NCBI GenBank assembly: GCA_038501195.1
Contig: JBBPUQ010000002.1
Coordinates: 1,426,001-1,490,000, forward strand
Source of the DNA: Nemania diffusa
Taxonomy: Eukaryota; Ascomycota; Sordariomycetes; Xylariales; Xylariaceae
DNA: 64,000 nucleotides
Reading direction: 5' to 3'
The translations under genes were made by a program, and so were the position numbers. The notes under the pieces were generated by a model. It did not search any database, was not told the origin of the DNA, and saw only the letters and a program-made list of their open reading frames with translations. Of this stretch, positions 1 to 9,409 are shown one piece after another (position 1 is the first letter of the stretch; each line of letters opens with the position of its first letter).

Positions 1-2
1 AA

Positions 3-509
3 CCATCACGTCAGAGACAGCCCTTCAGGGCAGTGCACACCAACACATTCAGGAGCAGTCAACCCCCCCAAGAGGACCGAGAGCCGATTGCGACGACCTT
101 GCCTATAGGTGACCCAAGAGCCTATCTTCTGCGTAGGCAAAAGTCGATGGATGCAGAGGAAAGTAGCGCGAAATTAAAGAAGATAAGACGCATCAAAAGC
201 TCTCTTATGCCACTAGAGAATACACCTCCTGAATATTCCACTCATGGTCTTTCTTTGACTGCCAGCATTAGCAGCTCGGCGATAGATGAACTAGTGCAGT
301 TATTTAGAAAGTATGATGATTACGCCATTTGCGGTACTTTGGTTGATGGACTTGATATGAGTCTAGCTGATGGGCGAGCTGTCGAATCTCAACTACAAAG
401 GCTCCTCACAGAACACAAGGAAAATATTGGCAATGGAGACGGTCAGATTATCACCGGTCTACAGGCCGCGCTAAAGGGTAAGGGTGTCGAAGTTGCACCT
501 ACGGCATGA
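3..509 (+). CDS. 3' end of an unrecognised gene, cut by the window edge
   Basis: The frame is open from the first bases of the window to a TGA ending at 509, and no ATG lies near the left edge, so this is probably the last exon of a gene that begins outside. The visible C-terminal part of about 168 residues starts with a polar, Arg/Pro/Gln-rich stretch. Next comes a basic patch (KLKKIRRIK), then a more ordered part that looks helical, with IDELVQLFRKYDDYAICGTL and a later LQRLLTEHKENIG. No catalytic motif, signal peptide or membrane segment is visible, and I do not recognise the family. It converges on the SLATT gene, with about 520 bases between the two stops. Coding status is inferred from length and composition only. 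Confidence 0.5.
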   Translation, partial: PSRQRQPFRAVHTNTFRSSQPPQEDREPIATTLPIGDPRAYLLRRQKSMDAEESSAKLKKIRRIKSSLMPLENTPPEYSTHGLSLTASISSSAIDELVQLFRKYDDYAICGTLVDGLDMSLADGRAVESQLQRLLTEHKENIGNGDGQIITGLQAALKGKGVEVAPTA

Positions 510-1030
510 CCCTCATTACGAATGACTGCTGCTCGTCTCATGGCTTACCTAAAGGCAGCTTTCATATCTGTGGGACTTGCTATTGGTGAAAAGAAGAGGG
601 AGCAGGGACGAGAATGGAGTGAAATTTATTAGTGCTAGACGTAGAAGAGCTTACTGGCTAGTATCATATGTTTTAGCTCTCAGTTACCAAAGATGTCTTA
701 TTAAAGAATGTATCACAAGAAAGCTACCATGTACCGTCTGCAGAATATGATCACCTAGCTACTAAGGAGCAGAGTACAGAAACTTAAATGATAATTGCCT
801 TCAAGTACCATGCAATGAGCTGTTACCATTCGCGCCAGATCTCCTATCCTTCTTAGTCATCGAATGCCATGAAATGTAGTTCAGGAGTTAGATAACCTTT
901 CATCGAATAAGTGAATAATAGTGGTGGTCATGGTGTTATTAATATTAGTTTTAGGTTGCCTATATGACTGTCTGGCCATTGTATTATCAAAATGCTCTCC
1001 TATAATGCTCATACCCCCTCGCCCCAATTG
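510..1030. other. convergent intergenic spacer
   Basis: This AT-richer spacer lies between two convergent stop codons and probably holds both 3' UTRs. I see no further gene or clear repeat in it. Confidence 0.5.
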
Positions 1031-2392
1031 CTATTTTTCAGAGCCCCCGGCCTCGGGTCTCCGCTCCTCGGGTTTCTCATCGTGGTGCGCTAATCTCTGC
1101 GCCAAGCTCCGGATCTGTTGCACCGCGGCTACTCGGCCGCCCGAGACTGCCGTCCGATGTATCTCGCCGATCTCCCGCACGAGGTTCGAAATCGAGCCGG
1201 CGACGTGGCTTGCCGTGCTGTCGATGCCCTCCTGCGCTGCGCGCCCCGTGTCGCTGATCGTCTCCAGCGCGCGAGCGTGCTGCTCGCCGGCTGCGTCGCC
1301 GAGCCGTCTCGTGTGCTCGTCGATCGTCTGGTCTAGCCTCGCCCTCTGGTCCTCGACGCCGTCCCTCGCGGCCTGCTTCCCCTCGGCGATGGCGGCGCGG
1401 GCGCGCGCCTCGTGGCTCTGCACGTCCCGCACGACGTCCTCCTTGAGGTGCTCGACCTCGTCCTCCATCTGCCTGCCATGCTCGTGTATGCTCTTCTCGA
1501 CGCCCTCGGCCTTCCTCGCGATGCCCGAGGTCAGGCTGTCAAGCTTACCGCCGCTCTCGAAGCCCTTGAGCTTCGTGGCGAGCGTCTCGAGCTTGGACAT
1601 GTCGATGCCGCCGACCTTGGCGCCCTTGCCGTCGCTGGGGCGCCGCTGGTTCGTGACCGAGGTGTAGCTGTCGGGGGTGTTGAGCTCGATGTCGGCCTTG
1701 AGGTTGTTGTACATCTTCTCGATGGTCTCGATGACGTCGTACACGTCGAGGTCGTGGCCCGAGCGCATGAAGTCGCGCTCGCGCTGCTCGATGAACTCGC
1801 GGATCTTCTTCCATTCGTTGCCGTAGTATTTCAGGCGTCCCGGTAGGCCGGAGCCCTTGAGGAACGTGAGGAAACCTGCGATGACGGTGTTCAGTGCCCC
1901 GAAGGCCGTGACAGCGCCGGAGCTCGCCCGGGCGGCCCCTAGGGCGGTCAGGGCGGCGGCGATGACGATCTGTAGGAAATAACACCCGTTTATGACAACA
2001 GAGAAGACCTTGAAGCTGTCCTTCGCTTTTTGTTCGGAATGTACAACGCGCGCATAGAGACCGATATTGGCCGCGGGACGAGTTCCTAGCGGACTCGATA
2101 ACGTGAAACCGAGGTAAGGCGTGGTCTGAATACCCAGCATCAGGCGGAAGAAGGTGAGAGGGTCCTCTTTGGGGTTGATGTAAACTGGGCGGTGGCGATC
2201 TGCTCCGGCTACGAACGCGTTGGCACCACCATTGGCATCGACGTCGGCGCCGGGTGCCTGCGCGAAAGGTATCAAGACGGGCTCACCTTGCGGTCTCCCA
2301 GCCAGGACCTGCGCATGCTCCTCAGACATCCGGCCCTCGCCCGGCCTCCGGCGCAGCAGCAGCCGGATGGCGGCGTCTATGAAGGAAGCCAT
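1031..2392 (-). CDS. fungal SLATT (SMODS/SLOG-associating two-TM effector-like) domain protein
   Basis: This is a single-exon gene of 453 residues; the ATG at 2392 sits in a good context (AAAATGG). Residues about 75-240 carry the fungal SLATT layout: a lead-in with FFRLMLGI, two close hydrophobic helices at about 129-152 and 161-179, and a charged helix (EWKKIREFIEQRERDFM, about 193-209). IETIEKMYNNLKADIELN follows at about 221-238. The remaining 200 residues form a long Ala/Glu/Arg/Gln-rich, probably coiled-coil tail rich in AR-A-AEGKQA-like and THRR-like heptads. SLATT proteins in bacteria are proposed membrane effectors of nucleotide-sensing conflict systems; the function of the fungal versions is not settled. 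The 3' two thirds are strikingly GC-rich, which leaves long shadow frames on both strands. Family assignment is by pattern; a pore-forming or signalling role is inference. Confidence 0.8.
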   Translation of the reverse strand: MASFIDAAIRLLLRRRPGEGRMSEEHAQVLAGRPQGEPVLIPFAQAPGADVDANGGANAFVAGADRHRPVYINPKEDPLTFFRLMLGIQTTPYLGFTLSSPLGTRPAANIGLYARVVHSEQKAKDSFKVFSVVINGCYFLQIVIAAALTALGAARASSGAVTAFGALNTVIAGFLTFLKGSGLPGRLKYYGNEWKKIREFIEQRERDFMRSGHDLDVYDVIETIEKMYNNLKADIELNTPDSYTSVTNQRRPSDGKGAKVGGIDMSKLETLATKLKGFESGGKLDSLTSGIARKAEGVEKSIHEHGRQMEDEVEHLKEDVVRDVQSHEARARAAIAEGKQAARDGVEDQRARLDQTIDEHTRRLGDAAGEQHARALETISDTGRAAQEGIDSTASHVAGSISNLVREIGEIHRTAVSGGRVAAVQQIRSLAQRLAHHDEKPEERRPEAGGSEK

Positions 2393-4497
2393 TTTGTCGC
2401 AGTCGCACCTACTTATGGAGGGAGAAGGTGAGCCGATCTACCCAGCTGTGTACAGTAGCTGTAGGCCGCGAGATCGAGAGAGTAGAGAGTGAGCCATGCG
2501 ACACAAACGGCCCACGCGAGGGCCGCGTGGTGTTTTTCTTTTTGCATAGGATACCCAGACACGTAGAGTGACTGCTCACTTACTTACAGCCTACCTACCG
2601 CTCTCGAGTCTAGCTAACTCGGGTCCTGCTGTTCCCAAGTTGTCCCCAAGTTGGCTGCAGGTGTCATTTGCGCTACGCATGCATGGCGCGTAGCATTTCA
2701 GTCCTAGCCGTTGTTCAGCTCGACGCCGCACCCAGAGAGCTGCCCGAAATGGAGGAAGAGCGTCCCCGAAAGGGGTGTGTTATCAGCTGTGATAGGTTAC
2801 CATGAGTGCGTCGGCAATTATTCGAGCTACGTATCTGTATGTACCGCGCTAGTGAGTAGGGGTTCGAATTGCCGGGAGTGGTGGATTGTTCGACCTGGAC
2901 CAATCAATAGCTTTGTACGGGACGTCCCGTTTAGATTTAGCGGCGCACCGCGAACTATCGATTTAGGTATGACAGATCACCTACCTATAGTCGCCCGACT
3001 ATAGTTACAATACACCTATCGAGCTGAGCAGCGACGAAAGGGCATAAATTACTTAGTTACTGTAATTACTAGGTAGGCATACATGCGATTATAAGTATCG
3101 TAACCATATCTAATCTGTGTAGAAAGGTTGGAATGCTAATTTAGGTAGGTTGAATTTTGCTGACAGGCTTATACATACCGAACCTAATGCAGAATTCTTG
3201 CATCCTGTGGTGTAACACTCCATGCACACATGGGCGACATGGTACTATCTATATGTGCCCCGGTTCTAGTGTAAAAGCTATTCCCCTGGGTCCCTATTAA
3301 GAACAGCTGTAAGTAATTATAGAAAATCCTCTGTAGCTGATATAATAGTTGCAATTACGCGACATACAACTATAGCTATCCTGGTAATTATTAAACTTCA
3401 GCTAATATTTGGTAACTATTAAGAGCTCCGATTATCTAATACAGCCTTATGATAATGGCTTGCTTAGGATGGGAGCAATTGATATGATTCGGTGGGATCT
3501 TGCTGGCTAAAACCCGGTGCATGGCTTACATACACTACATAGGTATCTATGTTGTCGATCACGAGGTTTTTGGAACGCCGTTGGCAGTGTGGTAGATAAA
3601 GAAATCCGGGACTACTGCGAGCCGAGATTACTCCGCATATATACACGTATATTGCGTAGTATTGTCGTTTGCACTGCATAAAATTTCTTGACCTCTTTCC
3701 ATCTTAGGAATTCATGGCGGTGGCGGAGGTATATACCACAGTAGGTATGTAACTGATAAATCCTCTTTCGCTCTATCTAATAGGTTGCTCAGTGCGCATT
3801 CGCCAAGGCCAACACCCAGATGACGCCATGTTCTGGGCCATCACGTATGTATTGATAGTTGTGCTGACTTCCACAACAAAACTGGAGCATGGTGACAGGT
3901 CATCGGGTTTTACCACCCCATGCAACCTCAATATTGTTCCTCACTCGGGCTCATGGGATGGAATAGGGCTGAAGTTAAATTTTCAGGGCTCTCAAATACC
4001 TGCAAGGTACCAATTTCGGCTTGTGAGCGTATTTCGTATTGCAGCTCCTTTTTTTTAATCAATTTAGGACTTTACTCTCTATGCGTAGGCACTCAATAAG
4101 TGTGATGAAGGTGTGAAACCTTGATTTCAACTCAACGCCACTATTCTGCAACATGGCGATCATCTGCCCAATTTATAAGAGAGTGATCAAGCCGTTACAA
4201 TGCAGCACGCACACTAGCAACTTGTCCACATGACGACTAGCTCAACAGAACTCAACTCGAGGGCCAGTCTATCTAAGCTCCACCGAGCACACCCTCGAAT
4301 CATACAGATACAAGTAGCGGGATGTCTCGAGCCATGGAAATCAGATGCGAATGCCAAACGGGGTTCGATTCCTATTTGTCATTTTGCTACCTACTCTTGG
4401 TACACAAGAGACCTGCAGCAGCCTTGTCAGGCAAGCAGTAGTACGAAAACCATAACCAGATCTTACCAAGAGCACAAGATGGGAGACGGAACGGTAA
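2393..4497. other. gene-poor spacer
   Basis: The part next to 2392 is probably the promoter and 5' UTR of the SLATT gene. The rest is AT-richer, with scattered GTAGGTA/TACCTAC words and short open frames that lack convincing starts or protein-like composition. I see no gene. Confidence 0.5.
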
Positions 4498-4575
4498 TTA
4501 TACAAAACAACACGGCGATTGTATAAGATAATACAATGATTATATAAACAACACGGCGATTATACAAGACAGGTA
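4498..4575. repeat. two-copy tandem repeat, period 41 bases
   Basis: The core ACAACACGGCGATT occurs at about 4507 and again 41 bases later. The AT-rich flanks (TTATAC/TTATAT upstream, TATAC/TATAAG downstream) repeat with it. The two copies differ by a few substitutions, so the duplication is not brand new. Nothing nearby explains it. Confidence 0.7.
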
Positions 4576-4839
4576 GTACAAGTAGTTAAGCCCAAGGGCT
4601 GAAACATCTTTTAATACTTCCCTAATATTCCTAATTAGATCACCCGTTGTTACTTTTGACTCGTTTATACATGGCTTTAGGTATCGTGGTAATAAACTGA
4701 GCAGTTCTTATCCACACCTCAAACTGCGCTCACTTTATTACTTGCCAACATAACCCACCACCCCTCAAACGGTAACCCGCAGCTTCAACAAATCCTCCTC
4801 CCCTCCAGCTCCCGCATATCCCACGTAACGCTCACAAAG

Positions 4840-5690
4840 CGCCTACTCAACTACCTCTTCCTCTCGTGCGCTAGCCACGCCAGTGCGTCGCCAGCGAGCG
4901 CGGACGTGTCCTTGAATAAGGTACAGCAAGTCCTCGTCGACGCCGGCGGTGGTCATGTCGCACGTCGCCCGGGTGCACCGCGAGCACCACCAGCCCCTGC
5001 CCCTCGTACTCCTTAGCCCGGAACTCGGTGACGACGTCTTGGACCTCTGGTAGCCTAGCACGTTCTCCGCGAGCATGTGCGCGCCTGCGCTTGAGACGAT
5101 GATCACGGTGCGCGGGGGGCTATTTGGGAGTTGGCGGGGGGGCGCGCGTGCATAGTGTGATGTCGCGACTTGGCTGAGATTTAGCCCCTATTCTAGAGTT
5201 AGACCCTGGGGGGAGAGAGAGGGGGGCGTTGGAAGCCGGAGATATGGAGTCGTAGCAGGTAAGAGACTATGGATTTTTTACTCACGGTAGGTAGCGCGTA
5301 TGTTCAGCTCCCACATCGCCCACCAGTCGTCCGGCTGGGTCTCCGTCAGGGCCACGATGGCGGACGAGCAGCCGGCATTATTGGTCAGCACACCCAGCAC
5401 GCCCCCCAAACGCCTCCTTGACCACACTCGCCGCCGACGCCGCCACGCCCTTCTCGGACGTGACGTCGAGCGCGATGAGCAGGATGAGCGGCTCAGCGCG
5501 CCCTGCCTCGCGCGCCGCAGCCACAAGAGTACCCCTGAGCTCGTCGACGCCGGTACGCGCAAAGCTCAGGGCTACACCCGCCCAATACCCTTGGGCATCC
5601 CCGTGACGAACACGGACTTGCCGTGTAGGTCCGCGGCGGCGGGCGAGATGAAGTAGTAGGTATCGTTGTTCGCGGTTAGCACGAAGGACT
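4840..5690 (-). pseudogene. decayed short-chain dehydrogenase/reductase (SDR)
   Basis: Read on the minus strand, the pieces of an SDR appear in order but in different frames. A cofactor segment GKSVFVTGMPKGIG (TGxxxGIG, about 5630-5590) runs into TAG. One frame over, AGVALSFARTGV continues it, then LILLIALDVTSEKG. After a G6 run near 5409 the frame changes again to GVLTNNAGC (the NNAG motif) and WWAMWELNIRATY. A plausible intron (GTGAGT at 5283 to AG near 5129) leads to VIIVSSAGAHM with the SDR serine region, then GYQRSK, a YxxxK remnant. The C-terminal part is scrambled. At least two frameshifts make it non-functional. The high GC and intact CpG sites argue against RIP as the cause. It was probably a fungal NAD(P)-dependent oxidoreductase. 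Confidence 0.8.
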
Positions 5691-7609
5691 AGATTGCGGC
5701 CAGTTAGTGAGGCGGCTTAGTTCGATCGGCATAGCGGAACTAAGGAGGTCGTTTTGAACTATCTAGTGGTTTAGAGAGTTCTGAGTATGGCTTTTGGTAT
5801 AGACATGCTTCATAGACTGGCTGGTATTCCTACCAGCTTCTAGTAATTTTAATAGGAAACGTAGTCTCGTTAGTTCACTGTTTAGTTAGATATATCATTA
5901 TAAATCTCGGGTGGTGTATAGTACCGAAGATCATCTAGTTGGTCATGGTATAAAGTTCCACGCATCATTTTCTATCTCTATGACTTAAGAGTGAAGCAAG
6001 TCTTGCTTCTATAAACTTGGCGGCCTGTACGAGATGCTTCTAAACCCCGAAAGCCGGTGAGGGGCCTGGACTATAGATGGCGGTATGATTAGTGCTATGT
6101 TATGTTGCGAGACATGTTTAAACTCCAATTAAACTATTATTAAACTCACAATACATGAAATCTGCATTATATCGAGCCGTGACATAGGAGCGCCAAGACT
6201 ATACATGATTGGACTAACACTTGTTAGCCAACCTAAGTAGTTTCGTGATACAAGGGAGTTGTAAATAGAAAAGTTTAATATGCTAAATATTATAGTATTA
6301 ACATATATATAGAAGAAAAGAAAAGAGAGAACAGTATTATGGTTTAGAGTTAGTTGATCTATTATCTCAACTTTATAGAGACTGACATTGTCACCTTAGA
6401 TTGTAAGCTTTCTCAGCCTGATCAAGTTGGATTTCGGAGCTTTGCGCATAAAAGAAAGTTGATTAATAATGCTCACAGGGCTCTTAGTAACTAGTCTACT
6501 AACATTACCTGACTGTAATGCAAGTAATAACTTATAGATCATAATGAATGTGGTGCTGGCGTTTACCGGACTTAATTAACTACCAACGTGGGCTTGTAAG
6601 ATGATTGAGGCGTTTAGCAGTTAAGGGGGAGATTATGTCCGGCTAGGGGTTTAGTATAATGATGCGGCATCTCTCAGCCTAAATCTTTAATCATCTATAA
6701 TATAGGTAATACCGTCGCGGTCCTACTTCGCTCTCTAATAGGATTTAAGGCATATGTATAAATAAGTCTCACCTCATATTCTTTGTTCACTCTTTAGGTA
6801 TTGTATATCCAGCGCTGTGCCTGTAGAGCACATCGACATTGACTTGAGCTCGTATTGAAGTATTACTTGAACTTTGTTTCTATAATTTCTATAAGTATTC
6901 GTAATGAAGAGAGTAATGAAATGAAATGGACTATGTCTCCGACTACTCTCGGGATTACCATTTGGCACTCGTGTCATCGTGTTACAGGTCGCAGGGGTCG
7001 CCGGAGACTTTATTATATAAAATGGACCCATGAAAAATCTCTTGGCAAGGATTACCTGGGTATATAGATCATTTACAATTACCGCCATGTATAATTGGTA
7101 ATCAGCTGTGTCTTGCTCAAACCTCATACCAAGGTAGGTAATGTAACTGCTGAAGTTGTTCGTAAATAAAACGAGACATTGAAAATATGTTGTAATTGTT
7201 GGTAACTAAGTCGACATCGTATCTAGAGGTTGCGTACAAAGAATTCTGTGGTACCTGGGTTGTAAGTAAGAACAAGGGTGCGGGAGTCCGCCATAGCGAT
7301 TTGCGGGGCTTCTACTGTAGAACTAGGTAAGTACCCAGAGCGGGATTGTTAACAAGCCGCAGCGACGACGGACGGACGAACTAGGTACCATCGTGATTCG
7401 TCCGTCTTAGTTAAAAAGCGAACTCGTAGAGGCAGCTTCGTGGTTCTCGTTGATTTTTCATTCGCAACGAGCCTTTTGAACTCTTTTATTTTGACCTTGC
7501 TTTAACCATACAGACCGTTCAGTCTACTTAGATAGATAGCGTCAGTCAGTCTCAATTCGGACTTCCACTTACATACTCAATCGCCTTATCGCCGTATTAC
7601 CTCATCGCA
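5691..7609. other. AT-rich spacer and upstream region of the next gene
   Basis: About 1.9 kb of AT-rich sequence without a supported gene. Several short frames exist but none has protein-like composition. The last 150-200 bases, with pyrimidine-rich tracts, are the likely promoter and 5' UTR of the cyclotransferase-like gene. Confidence 0.5.
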
Positions 7610-8911
7610 ATGGGTAGGAACAAGAGCATGAGCGTGAGCAACCAGCCAGACACCCAGGTCGAGGAGGGCCGCGATGAGCTCCCGATCACAGGCCCCGAGC
7701 AGGGCCAGTGTTGCCTGCGCCGACTATGCAACTCGCCCATGTGGAATCGTCGGGCGCCCTCGCCCAAGACGTATCCCCCGATCTCGAGCATCCCCAAGAT
7801 GTCGAGCGAGCGGCTCGCTCTCGCCGCAGTCGACGCCGACCTCTCTCCCGAGGAAGAGGCAGCGTCCGCCAAGACGATTCTCTACCTCGCGTACGGCTCG
7901 AACCTGTGCGCCGAGACCTTCCTCGGGAGGCGCGGCATCCGTCCCCTAAGCCAGATCAACGTGTCGGCGCCAGCATTCGACCTGTGCTTCGACCTGCCCG
8001 GCATCCCCTACAACGAGCCATGCTTCGCGAACACACGGCCGCGGAAGATCCCCATCCCCATCCCCAAGCCGCCCGTGCCAGGCGAGCCACCCAAACTGCC
8101 CCCCTCGCCGCCTCACACCACAACCGGCCGCCGCCCGTCATGGTCGAAGGGCCTCTACGGCGTCGTCTACGAAGTGACGCCCGAGGACTACGCCACCATC
8201 ATCAAGACGGAAGGCGGCGGGCAAGGCTACCACGACGTGCTGACGCCCTGCTTCGAGCTGCCCCCCGCGCTACACGTGCCCGAGAAACCGTCCCTGCCCG
8301 ACCTGCCCGGCAAGCCCTTCCTCGCACACACCCTCTACGCCCCCTCCCTGCCCGACCTACCCGATGACTCCTCCTCCTCCTCATTCTCCTCTTCCTCTTC
8401 CTCCCCGAAGAAAGACGGCGACGACAAGGACGAGGACAAGGACAAGAAGACCTGGCTCCGCCGCCTCCTGCAACCCGTGCGCCGCCCCCGCAAGGACTAC
8501 GCGCAGCCCTCCCCGCGCTACCTGAAGCTCCTCCGCGACGGCGCGCGCGAGCACGCCCTGCCTGACGACTACCAGGCCTACCTCGCCGCGCACGGCGCCT
8601 ACACGCCCACCACCCCGCGCCAGCGCCTCGGGCGCGTGCTCTTTATCCTCGCCGCGCTCCCCGCCATGCTCGTGCTGCTAACCCTCGGCCGCGTCCTGGC
8701 CGACGGCGAGGGGCGCTCGCCGCGCTGGCTGGGGCTCGCGACGGCCGCGTGCATGAACCTGCACTGGGGCTTGTACGACTGCGTCTTCGAGCCTGTGTTT
8801 GGGGACGGGGAGCGGACTATTTCTGAGGGGGAGGAGAGAAGGGTGAGGAGGAGGGTGGTGATAAGTGCGGATGTGGCGGGGGAGAAGAATATGTTGTTGG
8901 CTGATTGGTAG
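7610..8911 (+). CDS. gamma-glutamylcyclotransferase-like protein with C-terminal membrane segment
   Basis: This intronless gene encodes 433 residues. The fold signature is clear: ILYLAYGSNLC (YGSN at 95-98, the substrate-binding loop), then FDLCFDLPGIP and EPCFANTRP. GVVYEVTPEDYATIIKTEGG follows, with Glu201 in the position of the family's catalytic acid, then GYHDV. Members cyclise gamma-glutamyl groups to 5-oxoproline in glutathione turnover; the substrate of this fungal branch is not known. A Ser run (254-265) and an Asp/Lys-rich linker (269-281) separate the catalytic part from a basic stretch. A hydrophobic helix (about 343-364) and a shorter one (about 373-388) follow. The C-terminal membrane segment suggests a tail-anchored or membrane-bound enzyme. 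The 5' 90 residues are polar and probably disordered. The coding region is very GC-rich compared with its flanks. Confidence 0.85.
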   Translation: MGRNKSMSVSNQPDTQVEEGRDELPITGPEQGQCCLRRLCNSPMWNRRAPSPKTYPPISSIPKMSSERLALAAVDADLSPEEEAASAKTILYLAYGSNLCAETFLGRRGIRPLSQINVSAPAFDLCFDLPGIPYNEPCFANTRPRKIPIPIPKPPVPGEPPKLPPSPPHTTTGRRPSWSKGLYGVVYEVTPEDYATIIKTEGGGQGYHDVLTPCFELPPALHVPEKPSLPDLPGKPFLAHTLYAPSLPDLPDDSSSSSFSSSSSSPKKDGDDKDEDKDKKTWLRRLLQPVRRPRKDYAQPSPRYLKLLRDGAREHALPDDYQAYLAAHGAYTPTTPRQRLGRVLFILAALPAMLVLLTLGRVLADGEGRSPRWLGLATAACMNLHWGLYDCVFEPVFGDGERTISEGEERRVRRRVVISADVAGEKNMLLADW

Positions 8912-9409
8912 GTAGGTAGATGGATAGATAGATGGTAGTTGGATCCTACTCTAAAAGATGGTGGGATGGGCGGAATATGTAGTTGTTTTTGATTTGTAAC
9001 GGTATGTATATACACCATGGTAGATAGAGATCACGCGATCGCGGCGCTGGATGGCGAGAACGGTCCCATGTAGACAGCACATCCTAACCGGACTTCCGGG
9101 TTCCTTTTTGTAGTTAGAGAAAATGGTTGATTAGATTTATTAAAATATCTACAGCAATGCTGAATCTAAATCCTAAAGCAGAGGCATGAGAGGCGACTGG
9201 ACAAGTGTTTGTGCAAGTAGGAAGCTGAGCTAGCTGAAGTGTTCAATTATGTGTACATTAATCAATACATGAGTCGTTGCCCAAGTCATAATGTCGTCTT
9301 GATCCTGAAGAATCCCGCTGGCCGGGTACAACGTCTAGGTCTAGTCATTGCCCTTAAAAAATGTATTTTCGTAACCCTCCTGAACCCCCTCCATCTTGCC
9401 ATACCGAGT
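8912..9409. other. convergent spacer with short GATA/GGTA repeats
   Basis: This holds the 3' UTRs of two convergent genes. A short simple-sequence tract of GGTA and GATA units follows the stop at 8911. No gene seen. Confidence 0.5.

Noticed and set aside
921..2492. Several long plus-strand open frames opposite the SLATT gene
   Set aside because: They are shadows produced by the very GC-rich coding strand, with unnatural Arg/Ala/Ser composition.
2810..2890. B-box-like GGGGTTCGAATTGCC
   Set aside because: No A-box at a suitable distance and no pairing T-stem.
4290..4400. tRNA-like B-box (GGGGTTCGATTCC)
   Set aside because: There is no proper D-arm upstream and the T-stem has mismatches. A six-pair acceptor-like match is probably chance.
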